This document shows positions 1-7,773 of a DNA stretch of 60,947 bases, one piece after another; the first letter of the stretch is position 1; each line of letters begins with the position of its first letter. Under the pieces are notes generated by a model that saw only the letters and a program-made list of their open reading frames with translations, ran no database searches and was not told the origin of the DNA. This stretch comes from JBBTVI01 sp038063315 (GTDB lineage Bacteria > Patescibacteriota > Minisyncoccia > Sungbacterales > HO2-52-23): the NCBI GenBank assembly GCA_038063315.1, contig JBBTVI010000027.1:1-60947 (forward strand). Reading direction: 5' to 3'. Made by a program: the position numbers and the translations under genes.

Positions 1-147
1 CGTCATTGCGAGGAGTCCTGCTGCAGGACGACGAAGCAATCCAGCATTTCTGCCTTTACGGATTGTTTCATCGTTGCTGCTCCTCGCGATGACGATCGAA
101 ATGGATTGCTTCGCTCCCCCTCGCAGCTCGGGGTCGCTCGCAATGAC
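1..147. repeat. Family A dispersed repeat, copy 1
   Basis: Begins with CGTCATTGCGAG and ends with CTCGCAATGAC, the inverted termini that define this family. The interior is a mosaic of the usual blocks (GACGAAGCAATCC, GGATTGC, CTCGGGGTCGCTCGC), with an internal junction near position 95 where one unit runs into another. No gene is seen in bases 1-191. Confidence 0.85.
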
Positions 148-191
148 ACCTGTGAGGGGTTACATTTCTATGGGCGACGGACTTCAAAGGA

Positions 192-2366
192 TCAAAGCGG
201 CGTCTGTAGCGCGCAGGAAAACTGCGAGTATCCGCCGTAACGATACGTGCCTCCATTGCTGCAATAGACCGATACGCCGACGGTCATGCCCGCAGGAAGA
301 TACAGGACGCGCGTGGCGGTTGATGATTGAAACTCACCAGTCGGGGGATATTCCGTGATTCCGTAGGTTCCGGCGACCCCACCTTCGCCCGAGCAGACGA
401 GATCGCCGTTGCAGGAGAATTGGTGGTGGATGTATCCCGGCATGACTCCATTCGTGTGGTTGTAGTGGTGTGAGGTGCACATATAGAGACCGGTCACCGG
501 AGCGGTAAAGAGGTTTGAGGCCGTACTATACCATCCGCCGGTGTTGCCGCCGAGCACCGTATCGTACGGCGCAAGATTCCAGCCCGTGGCGCACGTCTCC
601 CATCCGCCGGAGTGCCCGGCGAGGAAGAAGGGATGGGCCGGTATGCGCACGAAACCGGACGTGTCAAGACGCATACGCTCGGTATAGTTGGTGAGAAAGC
701 GCAGGGGATGGTTGCTTTCGGTGCCAACAGAGCCCGCGGCGCCGTCCCAGGCATCATGGCTGTATATTCCGACGCGGACACCGTTGTCGTTGGTCGCAAT
801 CATTTTCGCATGCGGGCCGCCGTGGAGATCAAGGACTTTATTCCAGCCCTGTGGATTGTAGGGATTTCCCGTTCCGATTCCGACATTGCCGGCATTGGTG
901 AGTGTTAGTTGGTCAGTCGCTCCAACGCCGAGTTGAAGTCGTGAAAGCCCGGCCCCGGTGCCGAGTCCGCCGTCGCCGTCAAACCACATTCGCGCATACC
1001 CGGTACCGTATCCAGGGAAAGGATTGATAATGAGATAGCGATCCAGGCGCACAGTGCCGTTGACAACATCCAATTTGGTGAGCGCGTCCGGTGAACCGGC
1101 ACCGGGGGTTACGGTATTGATGCCAACGTTGCCGCCCGTAGCGATGACCATGCGAAGCTGAGTATTTCCCTCGACAAAGTGAAGGCTATTTCCAAGTGTC
1201 CAGTTAATCCTCCCATTGTCGGGAACGGCAAAATCCAAAGTCGGATTAACTGCAACGAGCGCTATATTTCCATTCACTGTTAATTTTTGTGTCGGACTGA
1301 CCGTCCCAATTCCCACATTTCCGGTATTGGTACTATTGATACCGTCTGTGCCGTTCGTGGCCCATAATCCCGCTCCGCCCGGAGGAGGCGGACAATTGGT
1401 GCCGTCGGCGCGGCAGACGCTTTGTCCGGCAACAGTCAAATTTCCCGTGATGGCGGCGTCACCCGCGCTATTGAGTGTCAATTTTGTTGCGCTGTTATAG
1501 CCGATGCGGAACTGATTGTCAAAAATCACGTCGTAGAAATTCGTCGTTACATCGTCTTCCAGACGGAGGCCGGTGGTCCAGGCGTCGCTATTTGCTTTGA
1601 TGTGTAGGCGGCCGGATGGACTAGTTTTATTGATGCCGATATTTCCCGCGGCATCAATCGTCATTTTCGCGGTCGGCGTTCCACCGTTCGCGGTCCAAAA
1701 TTGGAGATCTCCGGTCGGACTGGTTGCGGATCCACTCCGCTTTGTGCTTGAGATGAGGCCCGTGCGTTTCTCGGCTCCGGTGAGCGCGGTGGAGCCGAAT
1801 GAGATGATTCCCATGTAGGAATTATTCGCAGTTGCTGACGAGCTAAGAATCTCTAAACCGTATCCTGCGCCGCCATGCACTTGTAGTATCCGTGGAGTTC
1901 CACCGTCGCCCATGCCACCGGGGGTGGCCGTATTGATTCCGATGTTGCCTCCGCCGATGATGTTGATTCCAAGAATGTCGGGATCTCCGGCATTAAAAAT
2001 GGCAAGCCTCGAGTTTGCGGGAATGCTGGCGCCGTTGAAATACCTCAAAATTGCGCTGTTGTACCATGGCGCGCCGAAGGTAGAACCGAGTATAATCTCA
2101 TTCCATGTTCCGGCTGCTCCGCCGGAAAGAAATCGCGGCTGGTCTAGATCTGTATTGTTCGGCGTAACCACATGCAGCTTCGCCCCCGGAGTTATTATAC
2201 CGATACCGAGAGACCCTGGCACCGTTAAATTATTCCCGCGGACCTGTACGCCGCCGGTCTGGGCCGCGCTTCTGGGGATATCGGTGACACCGAATATAAT
2301 GACCGCCACGATAAGAACGGTGATGCCTGCAATAAAAATTGTGAAATGGGGAAATTTGTGGTTCAT
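192..2366 (-). CDS. Exported tail-fibre-like repeat protein with C1q-like C-terminus
   Basis: A 724-residue protein with one N-terminal hydrophobic segment (about residues 8-28), which predicts export or anchoring in the cytoplasmic membrane. Most of the length is spaced copies of a motif of the type GNVGIGT-x-P-x-KL-x-V, for example around GNVGIGTVSPTQKL. Phage tail-fibre and long beta-structured surface proteins use such motifs. The last 130 residues, including LFTAPVTGLYMC and later LPAGMTVGVSVYC, match the C1q/TNF-like jelly-roll pattern. It is the last gene of the minus-strand pilus locus, 309 bases after pilX, with repeats between. A role as a surface or pilus-associated adhesin is inferred from this position and from similar short repeats in the PilX-like protein. 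It has no prepilin cleavage motif. The start ATG at 2366 directly precedes the hydrophobic segment. Confidence 0.7.
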   Translation of the reverse strand: MNHKFPHFTIFIAGITVLIVAVIIFGVTDIPRSAAQTGGVQVRGNNLTVPGSLGIGIITPGAKLHVVTPNNTDLDQPRFLSGGAAGTWNEIILGSTFGAPWYNSAILRYFNGASIPANSRLAIFNAGDPDILGINIIGGGNIGINTATPGGMGDGGTPRILQVHGGAGYGLEILSSSATANNSYMGIISFGSTALTGAEKRTGLISSTKRSGSATSPTGDLQFWTANGGTPTAKMTIDAAGNIGINKTSPSGRLHIKANSDAWTTGLRLEDDVTTNFYDVIFDNQFRIGYNSATKLTLNSAGDAAITGNLTVAGQSVCRADGTNCPPPPGGAGLWATNGTDGINSTNTGNVGIGTVSPTQKLTVNGNIALVAVNPTLDFAVPDNGRINWTLGNSLHFVEGNTQLRMVIATGGNVGINTVTPGAGSPDALTKLDVVNGTVRLDRYLIINPFPGYGTGYARMWFDGDGGLGTGAGLSRLQLGVGATDQLTLTNAGNVGIGTGNPYNPQGWNKVLDLHGGPHAKMIATNDNGVRVGIYSHDAWDGAAGSVGTESNHPLRFLTNYTERMRLDTSGFVRIPAHPFFLAGHSGGWETCATGWNLAPYDTVLGGNTGGWYSTASNLFTAPVTGLYMCTSHHYNHTNGVMPGYIHHQFSCNGDLVCSGEGGVAGTYGITEYPPTGEFQSSTATRVLYLPAGMTVGVSVYCSNGGTYRYGGYSQFSCALQTPL

Positions 2367-2391
2367 AAGGAGGGCGAAGAATTTTGGAATA

Positions 2392-2428
2392 AAATCCCCC
2401 TTAATCCCCCTTTTTCAAAGGGGGAAGA
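2392..2428. repeat. Family C repeat (CCCCCTTT type)
   Basis: Runs AATCCCCCTT and CCCTTTTTCAAAGGGGG form a short hairpin. The same unit recurs at 40825-40861 and, inside lnt2, at 54581-54617. Confidence 0.75.
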
Positions 2429-2451
2429 AACTCCTTGTAATTCCTCATATC

Positions 2452-2543
2452 CGTCATTGCGAGCGACCCCGAATCCGTCGAGGGGGCGCGCGGCAATCCA
2501 GGGCTTTTCTGGATTGCTTCGTCGTCTGACTCCTCGCAATGAC
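2452..2543. repeat. Family A dispersed repeat, copy 2
   Basis: A complete short copy with CGTCATTGCGAG and CTCGCAATGAC ends around the two GCAATCCAG/CTGGATTGC blocks. It lies in the 309-base gap between pilX and the tail-fibre-like gene. That gap holds only repeats. Confidence 0.85.
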
Positions 2544-2584
2544 ACATATTAAGCGATTTTTAATGATGCCGTGAGGCGTTACAA

Positions 2585-2622
2585 CTCCTCCCTTTGCCAA
2601 AGGGAGGCCGGGAGGGATTTTA
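2585..2622. repeat. Family C variant hairpin followed by T-rich tract
   Basis: CTCCCTTTG and its complement form a stem, followed by GGGAGGGATTTTATTTTTT. It could act as a plus-strand terminator, but no plus-strand gene ends here, so it is listed as a repeat. Confidence 0.5.
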
Positions 2623-2675
2623 TTTTTTGACCTTTAACATGCACCTCTGACTTTTACATTTTGACCTTTTAATTT

Positions 2676-3515
2676 CTACGGTATCCCATTCTCAAACAAT
2701 ACTCCGCGTATATACATCTCTCCTGCACTGGTGATGAGCGCCGTGATATCACCCGCCGTATTGAACAGGACAAAATCATCCGGTCCAGGCACGGGGAATA
2801 CGGTCGTGCCCGGATTGAATAATCCGTCAATATGGAGAGTACCCGTGTCTGCGGTGATAAAAGCGACGTCGTCGCCAATGGAATTCTGGATGCGGAAGTC
2901 GTCAGCTGACGGGAGCGCACCGGAGGATTGGACTAGCGCGCCAAGAAGCGTGAGATCGCCGTTTTCGTCAAAACGCGCAATCGGCGTTCCGGCGGTGTTT
3001 CTGATGACGGCAACAGGAACCGGAGGCGGTTGGGGTCCTGGGCCAGGGGTGGGTGGCGGTGGAGGGCCTGGCGGAGGACCGGGCGGCGCAGGCGGGAAGC
3101 CCGGAGGAAGCGCATAGGTCGCCTGCAGGGTCCGCTGTACTTTTTGCGCTCCGGCCCGGCAGTCATAGAATCCGCGGCCGATAATGTCCGTGGCGCCGTT
3201 TTTAATGACAATTGCATTATAGCACGATTGACTTCCGTCGGGGAGAAGGATCGAGATTGTCGGCTCCACAGTGGTCCACGCGGGGAAAATGTTGAGGACG
3301 CGGTCATTGTAGAATGTGCGTTCAAGCGCCTGGTCCGCGGCAAAGAGCGCGTGGAACGACTTGCCGATGTCGCGCGCAAGCGTCAATTCGCCGACAACAA
3401 CCGCGGCCATGGAAATCCCGATCGCGAGAATCGCAGCAAGGATGACAACGGCAAGAATGAGGGTGAGACCCCGTTGTTGTATTGCGCTCTGGCGATTTAA
3501 GGCGGCATTCTGCAT
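2676..3515 (-). CDS. pilX: PilX-like minor pilin with proline-rich linker and three C-terminal repeats
   Basis: 279 residues from ATG 3515. A longer reading to 3602 would only translate the flanking family B repeat. Residues 15-40 form a prepilin-type leader, RG then LTLILAVV and a long hydrophobic helix. The usual Glu at +5 is absent, as in PilX/GspK-type minor pilins. Residues 60-135 are the globular part with two Cys (98, 119). Residues 137-168 are almost pure Pro and Gly. After that come three related segments (about 169-192, 207-231, 248-271) of pattern N-x-x-G-x-x-x-A-x-I/F then a short beta strand ending IDG or IRG. They resemble the repeats of the neighbouring tail-fibre-like protein. 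It sits last in the minor-pilin run. Inferred role: a pilus tip or surface-display subunit. Assignment to pilX is by position and leader type. Confidence 0.7.
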   Translation of the reverse strand: MQNAALNRQSAIQQRGLTLILAVVILAAILAIGISMAAVVVGELTLARDIGKSFHALFAADQALERTFYNDRVLNIFPAWTTVEPTISILLPDGSQSCYNAIVIKNGATDIIGRGFYDCRAGAQKVQRTLQATYALPPGFPPAPPGPPPGPPPPPTPGPGPQPPPVPVAVIRNTAGTPIARFDENGDLTLLGALVQSSGALPSADDFRIQNSIGDDVAFITADTGTLHIDGLFNPGTTVFPVPGPDDFVLFNTAGDITALITSAGEMYIRGVLFENGIP

Positions 3516-3542
3516 GACGGTGAAATGCGTGAAATGGAGAAG

Positions 3543-3616
3543 AATTATGGGATATGAATTATGTATTGTGGGTATTCCTAAAGTCCATAATTCATAATAC
3601 AAGCCCCATAACCCAT
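3543..3616. repeat. Family B AT-rich inverted repeat
   Basis: A left arm of ATTATG/TATGAATTATG units faces a complementary right arm with CATAATTCATAATAC, leaving a short centre. It lies between pilW and pilX. Confidence 0.75.
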
Positions 3617-3617
3617 C

Positions 3618-4220
3618 TTACAGGTCTCTCAACCTCTGCACAATCATTGTTTGCGTTCTCATGCGCGAGGCGGACGCGACAGCCGGGTTTGCCGCGCGCG
3701 CGGTCAGGGCGATGGTCACATACGGTTGTCCGTCAGTCGGGCCGGGCGTTTGTCCGCGCAGACGGAAGCGCAAACTCTCGATGGCGATGCTATCCGGAGT
3801 AAAGGCCAGGGCGCTTGGGCAGGCGCTGTTGTTCAGGGCCGGGGTCTCGGGCGCGGTGATGCGCATGATCACACCCGCGGCATTCAGAAAATAGATCCTC
3901 TGCTCGCGCGCGTCCGTGATGTTATTATATGTGATGAAATAAATTTCCGTCTCCGGGGCTCCGATGCCGCAGGTCGTCTGGTCGAGACGGAATGTATCGC
4001 CGACGCGCATTTCTTTGGTGATGAGTTCCGTACCGAAGCGCGCCGTATCCTGCACGCGCTGGATATCGCCGATTTTGCGCCGGACGCGGATTGCGGAAAC
4101 CATGATTCCGACAATCAGCGTCGCCGCAACGCTAAAAATTGCCGTCGCGATGAGCGCTTCAATGATGGTGAAACCGTGGCGGTTTGACGTTGCAGGTTTT
4201 TGAGCGGGGGTCTCGCGCAT
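3618..4220 (-). CDS. pilW: PilW/GspJ-like minor pilin
   Basis: 200 residues. The class III leader is clear: a basic stretch, then RHG followed by FTIIEALIATAIF. Cleavage is expected after Gly16, with Glu at mature position 5. A hydrophobic helix follows, then a beta-rich globular domain with two Cys (about 83 and 133). Length and the position between pilV and pilX fit PilW-type minor pilins that prime pilus assembly in the cytoplasmic membrane. The first 20 codons are nearly identical in DNA to those of the next minor pilin upstream (4522-5160), while the rest is unrelated, so the leader was probably copied. No Shine-Dalgarno sequence precedes ATG 4220. The exact class (PilW or GspJ) is less certain than minor pilin. 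Confidence 0.75.
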   Translation of the reverse strand: MRETPAQKPATSNRHGFTIIEALIATAIFSVAATLIVGIMVSAIRVRRKIGDIQRVQDTARFGTELITKEMRVGDTFRLDQTTCGIGAPETEIYFITYNNITDAREQRIYFLNAAGVIMRITAPETPALNNSACPSALAFTPDSIAIESLRFRLRGQTPGPTDGQPYVTIALTARAANPAVASASRMRTQTMIVQRLRDL

Positions 4221-4284
4221 AATGATGCAATGTGTGAAACAAAGAGGAGGTATGAAGTGCGAATTACGGGTAATCCCTCACAGC

Positions 4285-4422
4285 CGTCATTGCGAGCGAC
4301 CCCGAGTCCGTCGAGGGGGCGCGCGGCAATCCAGGATTTTCTGGATTGCGGAGCCTGTCCCGAGCCCTTCGACTATGCTCAGGATAAACTCCGCGAAGGA
4401 TCGTCTGACTCCTCGCAATGAC
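4285..4422. repeat. Family A dispersed repeat, copy 3
   Basis: CGTCATTGCGAG to CTCGCAATGAC, carrying an extra block (GAGCCTGTCCCGAGCC and following) also found in copies at 10122 and 54444. It is preceded by the common lead-in CCTCACAGC. It lies in the 301-base gap between pilV and pilW. Confidence 0.85.
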
Positions 4423-4461
4423 ACATATTAAACAGTTATTAATGAGGTTACGAAAGGTTAC

Positions 4462-4513
4462 TATTACGGGTATTCCTAAAATCCATAATACATAATACCA
4501 ACCCCATAATACA
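4462..4513. repeat. Family B partial copy
   Basis: A short left arm (ATTACGGGTATTCC) and a right arm of CATAATACATAATACC type, directly downstream of pilV. Confidence 0.6.
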
Positions 4514-4521
4514 TCCGCCCG

Positions 4522-5160
4522 CTATCTCCAATTATACAATCTTTCTCTCAGTTCTATGGCCTTGGTCTGGTTGCGTTCGGTCCAGGAGACACGCGCGACA
4601 ATGTCCATCTGGTTCTCCGGCGTGATGCCGGCATCGGGATTGGCGACGCCCGCGCCCGTTTGAATGGTGATGCGGCGTTTAAAAATCATCTCCGGTCCCG
4701 TATCGTATTGGTAGAATCCGCTGGCGGGATCCAGGCGGAGTAAGAGGTTGGGACTTCCGGGCTCGGGCCTTGGCTGGATAACGGTTGCGCCGCCGCAGGT
4801 TTTATCCTGGGTATCAAATGCGCTGATGCGGTAGTCCGCGTTTGCAAATTGAGCGCCATGGCCGGTGCCGCCGGTCTGGGGATTGGACGTCCACGGCCAG
4901 CTCTCTTGTGGATTGCCGTCAAGATAGTCGCAGAGGACGTTATTGTCGCGGATGAGGCGGACGAGTTCAATGCCTTCCTGGGCAAGATGCAGCGCAATGA
5001 TCTTGTTTTTGGCCGCGGCAGCGCGGGGAAGCGCGAAAATAATCAGCGTCAACGGCCCGGCGAGAGCCCCGAGCATGACCGCAAACGCAACAATGGTTTC
5101 TAAGATGGTGAAACCATGGCGGTTTGACGTTGCAGATTTTTGAGCGGGGGTCTTATGCAT
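4522..5160 (-). CDS. pilV: PilV-like minor pilin
   Basis: 212 residues from ATG 5160. The in-frame extension upstream is only repeat sequence. The leader reads RHG then FTILETIVAFAVM, with Glu at +5, so it is a prepilin processed by PilD. The mature part has a hydrophobic helix with the short motif HLAQEGIELVR, typical of PilV/GspI-like pilins, then a domain with Cys residues and an aromatic-rich middle. It lies between fimT-like and pilW genes, all on the minus strand, as in the usual minor-pilin operon order. The first 20 codons match pilW almost base for base. No ribosome binding site is visible. Confidence 0.72.
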   Translation of the reverse strand: MHKTPAQKSATSNRHGFTILETIVAFAVMLGALAGPLTLIIFALPRAAAAKNKIIALHLAQEGIELVRLIRDNNVLCDYLDGNPQESWPWTSNPQTGGTGHGAQFANADYRISAFDTQDKTCGGATVIQPRPEPGSPNLLLRLDPASGFYQYDTGPEMIFKRRITIQTGAGVANPDAGITPENQMDIVARVSWTERNQTKAIELRERLYNWR

Positions 5161-5187
5161 AATGACGGAAGGCGTAAGGCAAAGGAG

Positions 5188-5260
5188 AATTATGGGATAT
5201 GAATTATGTATTACGGGTACGTAAAATCCATAATACATAATACCAATCCCATAATTCATA
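5188..5260. repeat. Family B AT-rich inverted repeat
   Basis: Left arm GAATTATGGGATATGAATT and a complementary right arm with CATAATACATAATACC fill the gap between the fimT-like gene and pilV. Confidence 0.75.
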
Positions 5261-5267
5261 CTTATTT

Positions 5268-5837
5268 TTATTGCGCGTCCACCTGTCCGGTGATGCGCAC
5301 AGTGATTGTGCGGGTGCGCGCGCCGGACGGGGAACTTAACACTATCGTCATGACGTTCGTGACAATCGGATTGCCGGACCCGTCAAAAAACACCGGGATT
5401 CCTTCCGGCGCGTAAAACAGGAGATCCAAAACCGGGATTCCGCCGGAGAGAGACGTGACGCGTATTCCGCCCTCTAATAGTTTATCGCTTCCGATGCGCT
5501 CTCCGGGCGCGTCATACTGGTTGTTTGCGGTTCCGCCCGCGCCGTCGGCGAAAAGCGCATAAGATGTGTTGGAACCGGGGACGCTGGAAAGACGCATTCC
5601 GAAGCGCCGCGCGGGCGCAAGCACCGGCCCGGTGCGTGTGACGGCGACGGCCATGTTTTGGGCGCGGCGGATGTCGAGGAGGAGTTGGTGCATTGTGGAG
5701 TTTAGCGCGATATTTTCGTGAATGGGGGTGAAGCGCACCAAAAGGGTCGCAATGAGAATGGTGGCCATGGACACTACAACAACCATCTCAATGGCGGTAT
5801 AGCCGCTGTGGGACGGGACAATGTATGGGCGGGTCAT
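5268..5837 (-). CDS. fimT: FimT/GspH-like minor pilin
   Basis: 189 residues from ATG 5837. An upstream in-frame start at 5873 is rejected because a good promoter overlaps it. The leader HSG then YTAIEMVVVVSMATI has Glu at +5. It is followed by a helix containing MHQLLLDIRRAQNMAVA, a signature of FimT/GspH pilins, and a beta domain with FYAPEGIPVFF near the end. It is the first gene of the minor-pilin group (fimT-like, pilV, pilW, pilX). A TATAAT box six bases before the ATG suggests the group has its own leaderless promoter. GspH is the alternative family name for the same fold. Confidence 0.75.
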   Translation of the reverse strand: MTRPYIVPSHSGYTAIEMVVVVSMATILIATLLVRFTPIHENIALNSTMHQLLLDIRRAQNMAVAVTRTGPVLAPARRFGMRLSSVPGSNTSYALFADGAGGTANNQYDAPGERIGSDKLLEGGIRVTSLSGGIPVLDLLFYAPEGIPVFFDGSGNPIVTNVMTIVLSSPSGARTRTITVRITGQVDAQ

Positions 5838-5843
5838 AATTCT

Positions 5844-5873
5844 ATTATAAAGGACCGGAAGGTTGATGGGCAA
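5844..5873 (-). promoter_or_regulatory. Promoter of the minor-pilin group
   Basis: On the minus strand: TTGCCC (5868-5873), an 18-base spacer, TATAAT (5844-5849), then six bases to ATG 5837. Transcription would start at or next to the A of the start codon. Confidence 0.65.
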
Positions 5874-5883
5874 TGGGAGAAAT

Positions 5884-6089
5884 GAATTATGGGGTATGAA
5901 TTATGTATTATGAGAAAGGGTAAGTCCTCACAGCCGTCATTGCGAGCGACCACGAGTTGGTCGAGGGGGAGCGCGGCAATCCATTTCAACCGTCATTGCG
6001 AGGAGTCAGACGACGAAGCAATCCAGAATTTCTGTGTTTATGGATATGGATTGCTTCGTCGTCCTGCGGCAGGCCTCCTCGCAATGACG
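5884..6089. repeat. Family B left arm followed by a double family A copy
   Basis: 5884-5912 is a lone B arm (ATTATGGGGTATGAATTATG). 5935-6089 is a compound A copy made of two units joined near 5990, each starting CGTCATTGCGAG, and closing with CTCGCAATGACG. The matching right B arm is missing. Confidence 0.8.
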
Positions 6090-6095
6090 CTCATA

Positions 6096-6938
6096 TTACC
6101 ATCCCCATATCTGTTGAATTTGCGGCGCAAAGGCCAACGCGGCTACTGCGCCGAGGATGATAAACGGGCCGAACGGGATTTTGCTTTTAAGATTTTTACG
6201 GCCGAGGACGAGAAGCGCAAGTCCGGCGATTCCGCCGAGCCAGAAGGAAAAAATCAACGCGGCAATGGCCAAAGGGAATCCGGCGATAAGGGACGTTGAA
6301 AAAACCAGTTTGATGTCGCCGAAACCCATGGCGCGGCCCCGGGAGAAAAACCAGATGCTTCCGAGAAAAAGCGCGGCACCCGATGCGGCCGCAAGCTCCG
6401 GGATAATTATAGAAAGTGAGGAAGGCGCGAATGGACCGATGACGGATAAGACGATGCGCATGATGCCTGCGGCGAGAAGAATCAAAACCGCGCCGTCCGG
6501 AATAATATAGTCGCGGAGGTCAACAACAATAATGACGATTGCGGCTGCGGTCGCAGCAAAAATTCCCGTAAGAGTTAAAATAAAGGAAAAAGACGAGGAG
6601 CAAAAAAGCAATGGATTGCCTTCGATGGCAGGCATAGGCGTACCACCGCATGATTGAATTAAAAAAAACGTCGCGACGGTAAACGCCAGCGCAGTCCCTG
6701 ATTCCACCAGCGGATATTGCAGCGAAAGGACGGCACCGCAAGATCGGCACCGTCCTTTTTGTAGCGCAAAACTTAAAACCGGAATCAATTCATGCCAGCG
6801 AAGAGTTTTTCGGCACGTCCGGCATTGCGACCGCCCGCGTATTGTCTCTGCGTTTGGCACGCGAATGATCAGAACATTAAGGAAGCTGCCGACAATGAGA
6901 CCTAATACCCCTGAGGCAAGATACAACACTAGTGTCAT
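6096..6938 (-). CDS. pilD: Prepilin peptidase / N-methyltransferase PilD
   Basis: 280 residues. It cleaves the leader of PilA and the minor pilins and usually methylates the new N-terminus. It is an integral membrane protein of the A24 aspartic protease family. N-terminal LIVGSFLNVLIIRVP is the family signature. Two CxxC pairs (Cys39/42 and Cys64/67) form the cytoplasmic zinc ribbon of the methylating, two-domain type. The catalytic aspartates are in DLRDYIIPD (Asp140) and GFGDIK (Asp208). About seven hydrophobic segments follow. The gene starts 18 bases after pilA ends and is probably co-transcribed with it. Confidence 0.93.
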   Translation of the reverse strand: MTLVLYLASGVLGLIVGSFLNVLIIRVPNAETIRGRSQCRTCRKTLRWHELIPVLSFALQKGRCRSCGAVLSLQYPLVESGTALAFTVATFFLIQSCGGTPMPAIEGNPLLFCSSSFSFILTLTGIFAATAAAIVIIVVDLRDYIIPDGAVLILLAAGIMRIVLSVIGPFAPSSLSIIIPELAAASGAALFLGSIWFFSRGRAMGFGDIKLVFSTSLIAGFPLAIAALIFSFWLGGIAGLALLVLGRKNLKSKIPFGPFIILGAVAALAFAPQIQQIWGW

Positions 6939-6956
6939 GTGTAACGACGCCGGTAA

Positions 6957-7442
6957 TTATGGGGCTACATCGTAACAATGGGTATTTGCCGTGGCCGCCC
7001 CCGTACATGCAACACCATCCGCCGCCCACGCGGGCGTGGCGCATACAGCCGGCGCCGTCTCCAAGTCCTGATCCAAGGCCGCATGGCCACCATCCTCCAA
7101 TGATGCGCCCAAATGATAACTTGTGGTGCCGCATTGCTGATAGTGATACGGATTGGCCGCGGCTAAGGGTTCCGCCGGAACAGCGGTCATATATCCTCCT
7201 GTTGAAAGTACGCTCAAATTTCCTATACCCGTACCGGCGGGATATGTCTGGTTATCATCAAAATACAGTTCAAGCGCCAGCTGAATCTGTTTAACATCCG
7301 CAATGCGCCGCGCATCGCGTGATTTCCGGCGCGCCTGATTGAGAGATGCGAGGACAATAGAGGCGAGGATTCCGATGATCGCGATGACAACGAGCAGCTC
7401 AATAAGCGTAAAACCTTTTCTTTGCTTAAAGAAATTTTTCAT
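6957..7442 (-). CDS. pilA: Major type IV pilin
   Basis: 161 residues. Ten-residue basic leader ending KG, then FTLIELLVVIAIIGILASIV, a textbook class IVa start with cleavage after Gly10 and Glu at +5. The first helix continues to about residue 60. The globular part is small, with four Cys (116, 138, 147, 158) that could form two disulfides. This is the only gene of the locus with a near-consensus sigma70 promoter and a long 5' leader of about 70 bases, as expected for the most abundant subunit. pilD follows after 18 bases and pilC lies upstream after the promoter gap. The similarity is to generic Patescibacteria pilins, also called pseudopilin GspG-like. The major-pilin role is inferred from promoter strength and position. 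Confidence 0.88.
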   Translation of the reverse strand: MKNFFKQRKGFTLIELLVVIAIIGILASIVLASLNQARRKSRDARRIADVKQIQLALELYFDDNQTYPAGTGIGNLSVLSTGGYMTAVPAEPLAAANPYHYQQCGTTSYHLGASLEDGGHAALDQDLETAPAVCATPAWAADGVACTGAATANTHCYDVAP

Positions 7443-7521
7443 AGAACGAAATTAGTTTTATTAGTGACGACTTTTTATGATTTTGATTGATAAATAAAGA
7501 AAGAATGTTCGACCTTTATCC

Positions 7522-7550
7522 ATTATAGAAGGACGAATCGGCAGAGTCAA
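7522..7550 (-). promoter_or_regulatory. Strong sigma70-type promoter of pilA
   Basis: Minus strand TTGACT (7545-7550), a 17-base spacer, TATAAT (7522-7527). Transcription should begin near 7515, giving a leader of about 70 bases rich in A and T before ATG 7442. No Shine-Dalgarno sequence is seen in it. Confidence 0.8.
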
Positions 7551-7588
7551 AACGGGAGTTATCCACATGGGGATGGGGTTAGGGGATC

Positions 7589-7771
7589 TGTATTATGTAT
7601 TATGGAAATTCCTTTCTTTCTGTCATTCCCGCGCAGGCGGGAATCCAGGTTTTTTTCACTCCGACCAAAGGAAAACCTGGACCCCCGCCTTCGCGGGGGT
7701 GACAACCGGGGAGAATTATGGCGTTGCTGCAACCATCGTTTTCATAATACATAATACCAATCCCATAATAC
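7589..7771. repeat. Family B inverted repeat with a family D element in its loop
   Basis: Left B arm at 7589-7606 and right B arm at about 7740-7771 (CATAATACATAATACC). Between them, 7622-7703 is a complete D element: CATTCCCGCGCAGGCGGGAA hairpin, then ACCTGGACCCCCGCC and the CGCGGGGGTGAC end. D appears to have inserted into B. Confidence 0.8.
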
Positions 7772-7773
7772 AT

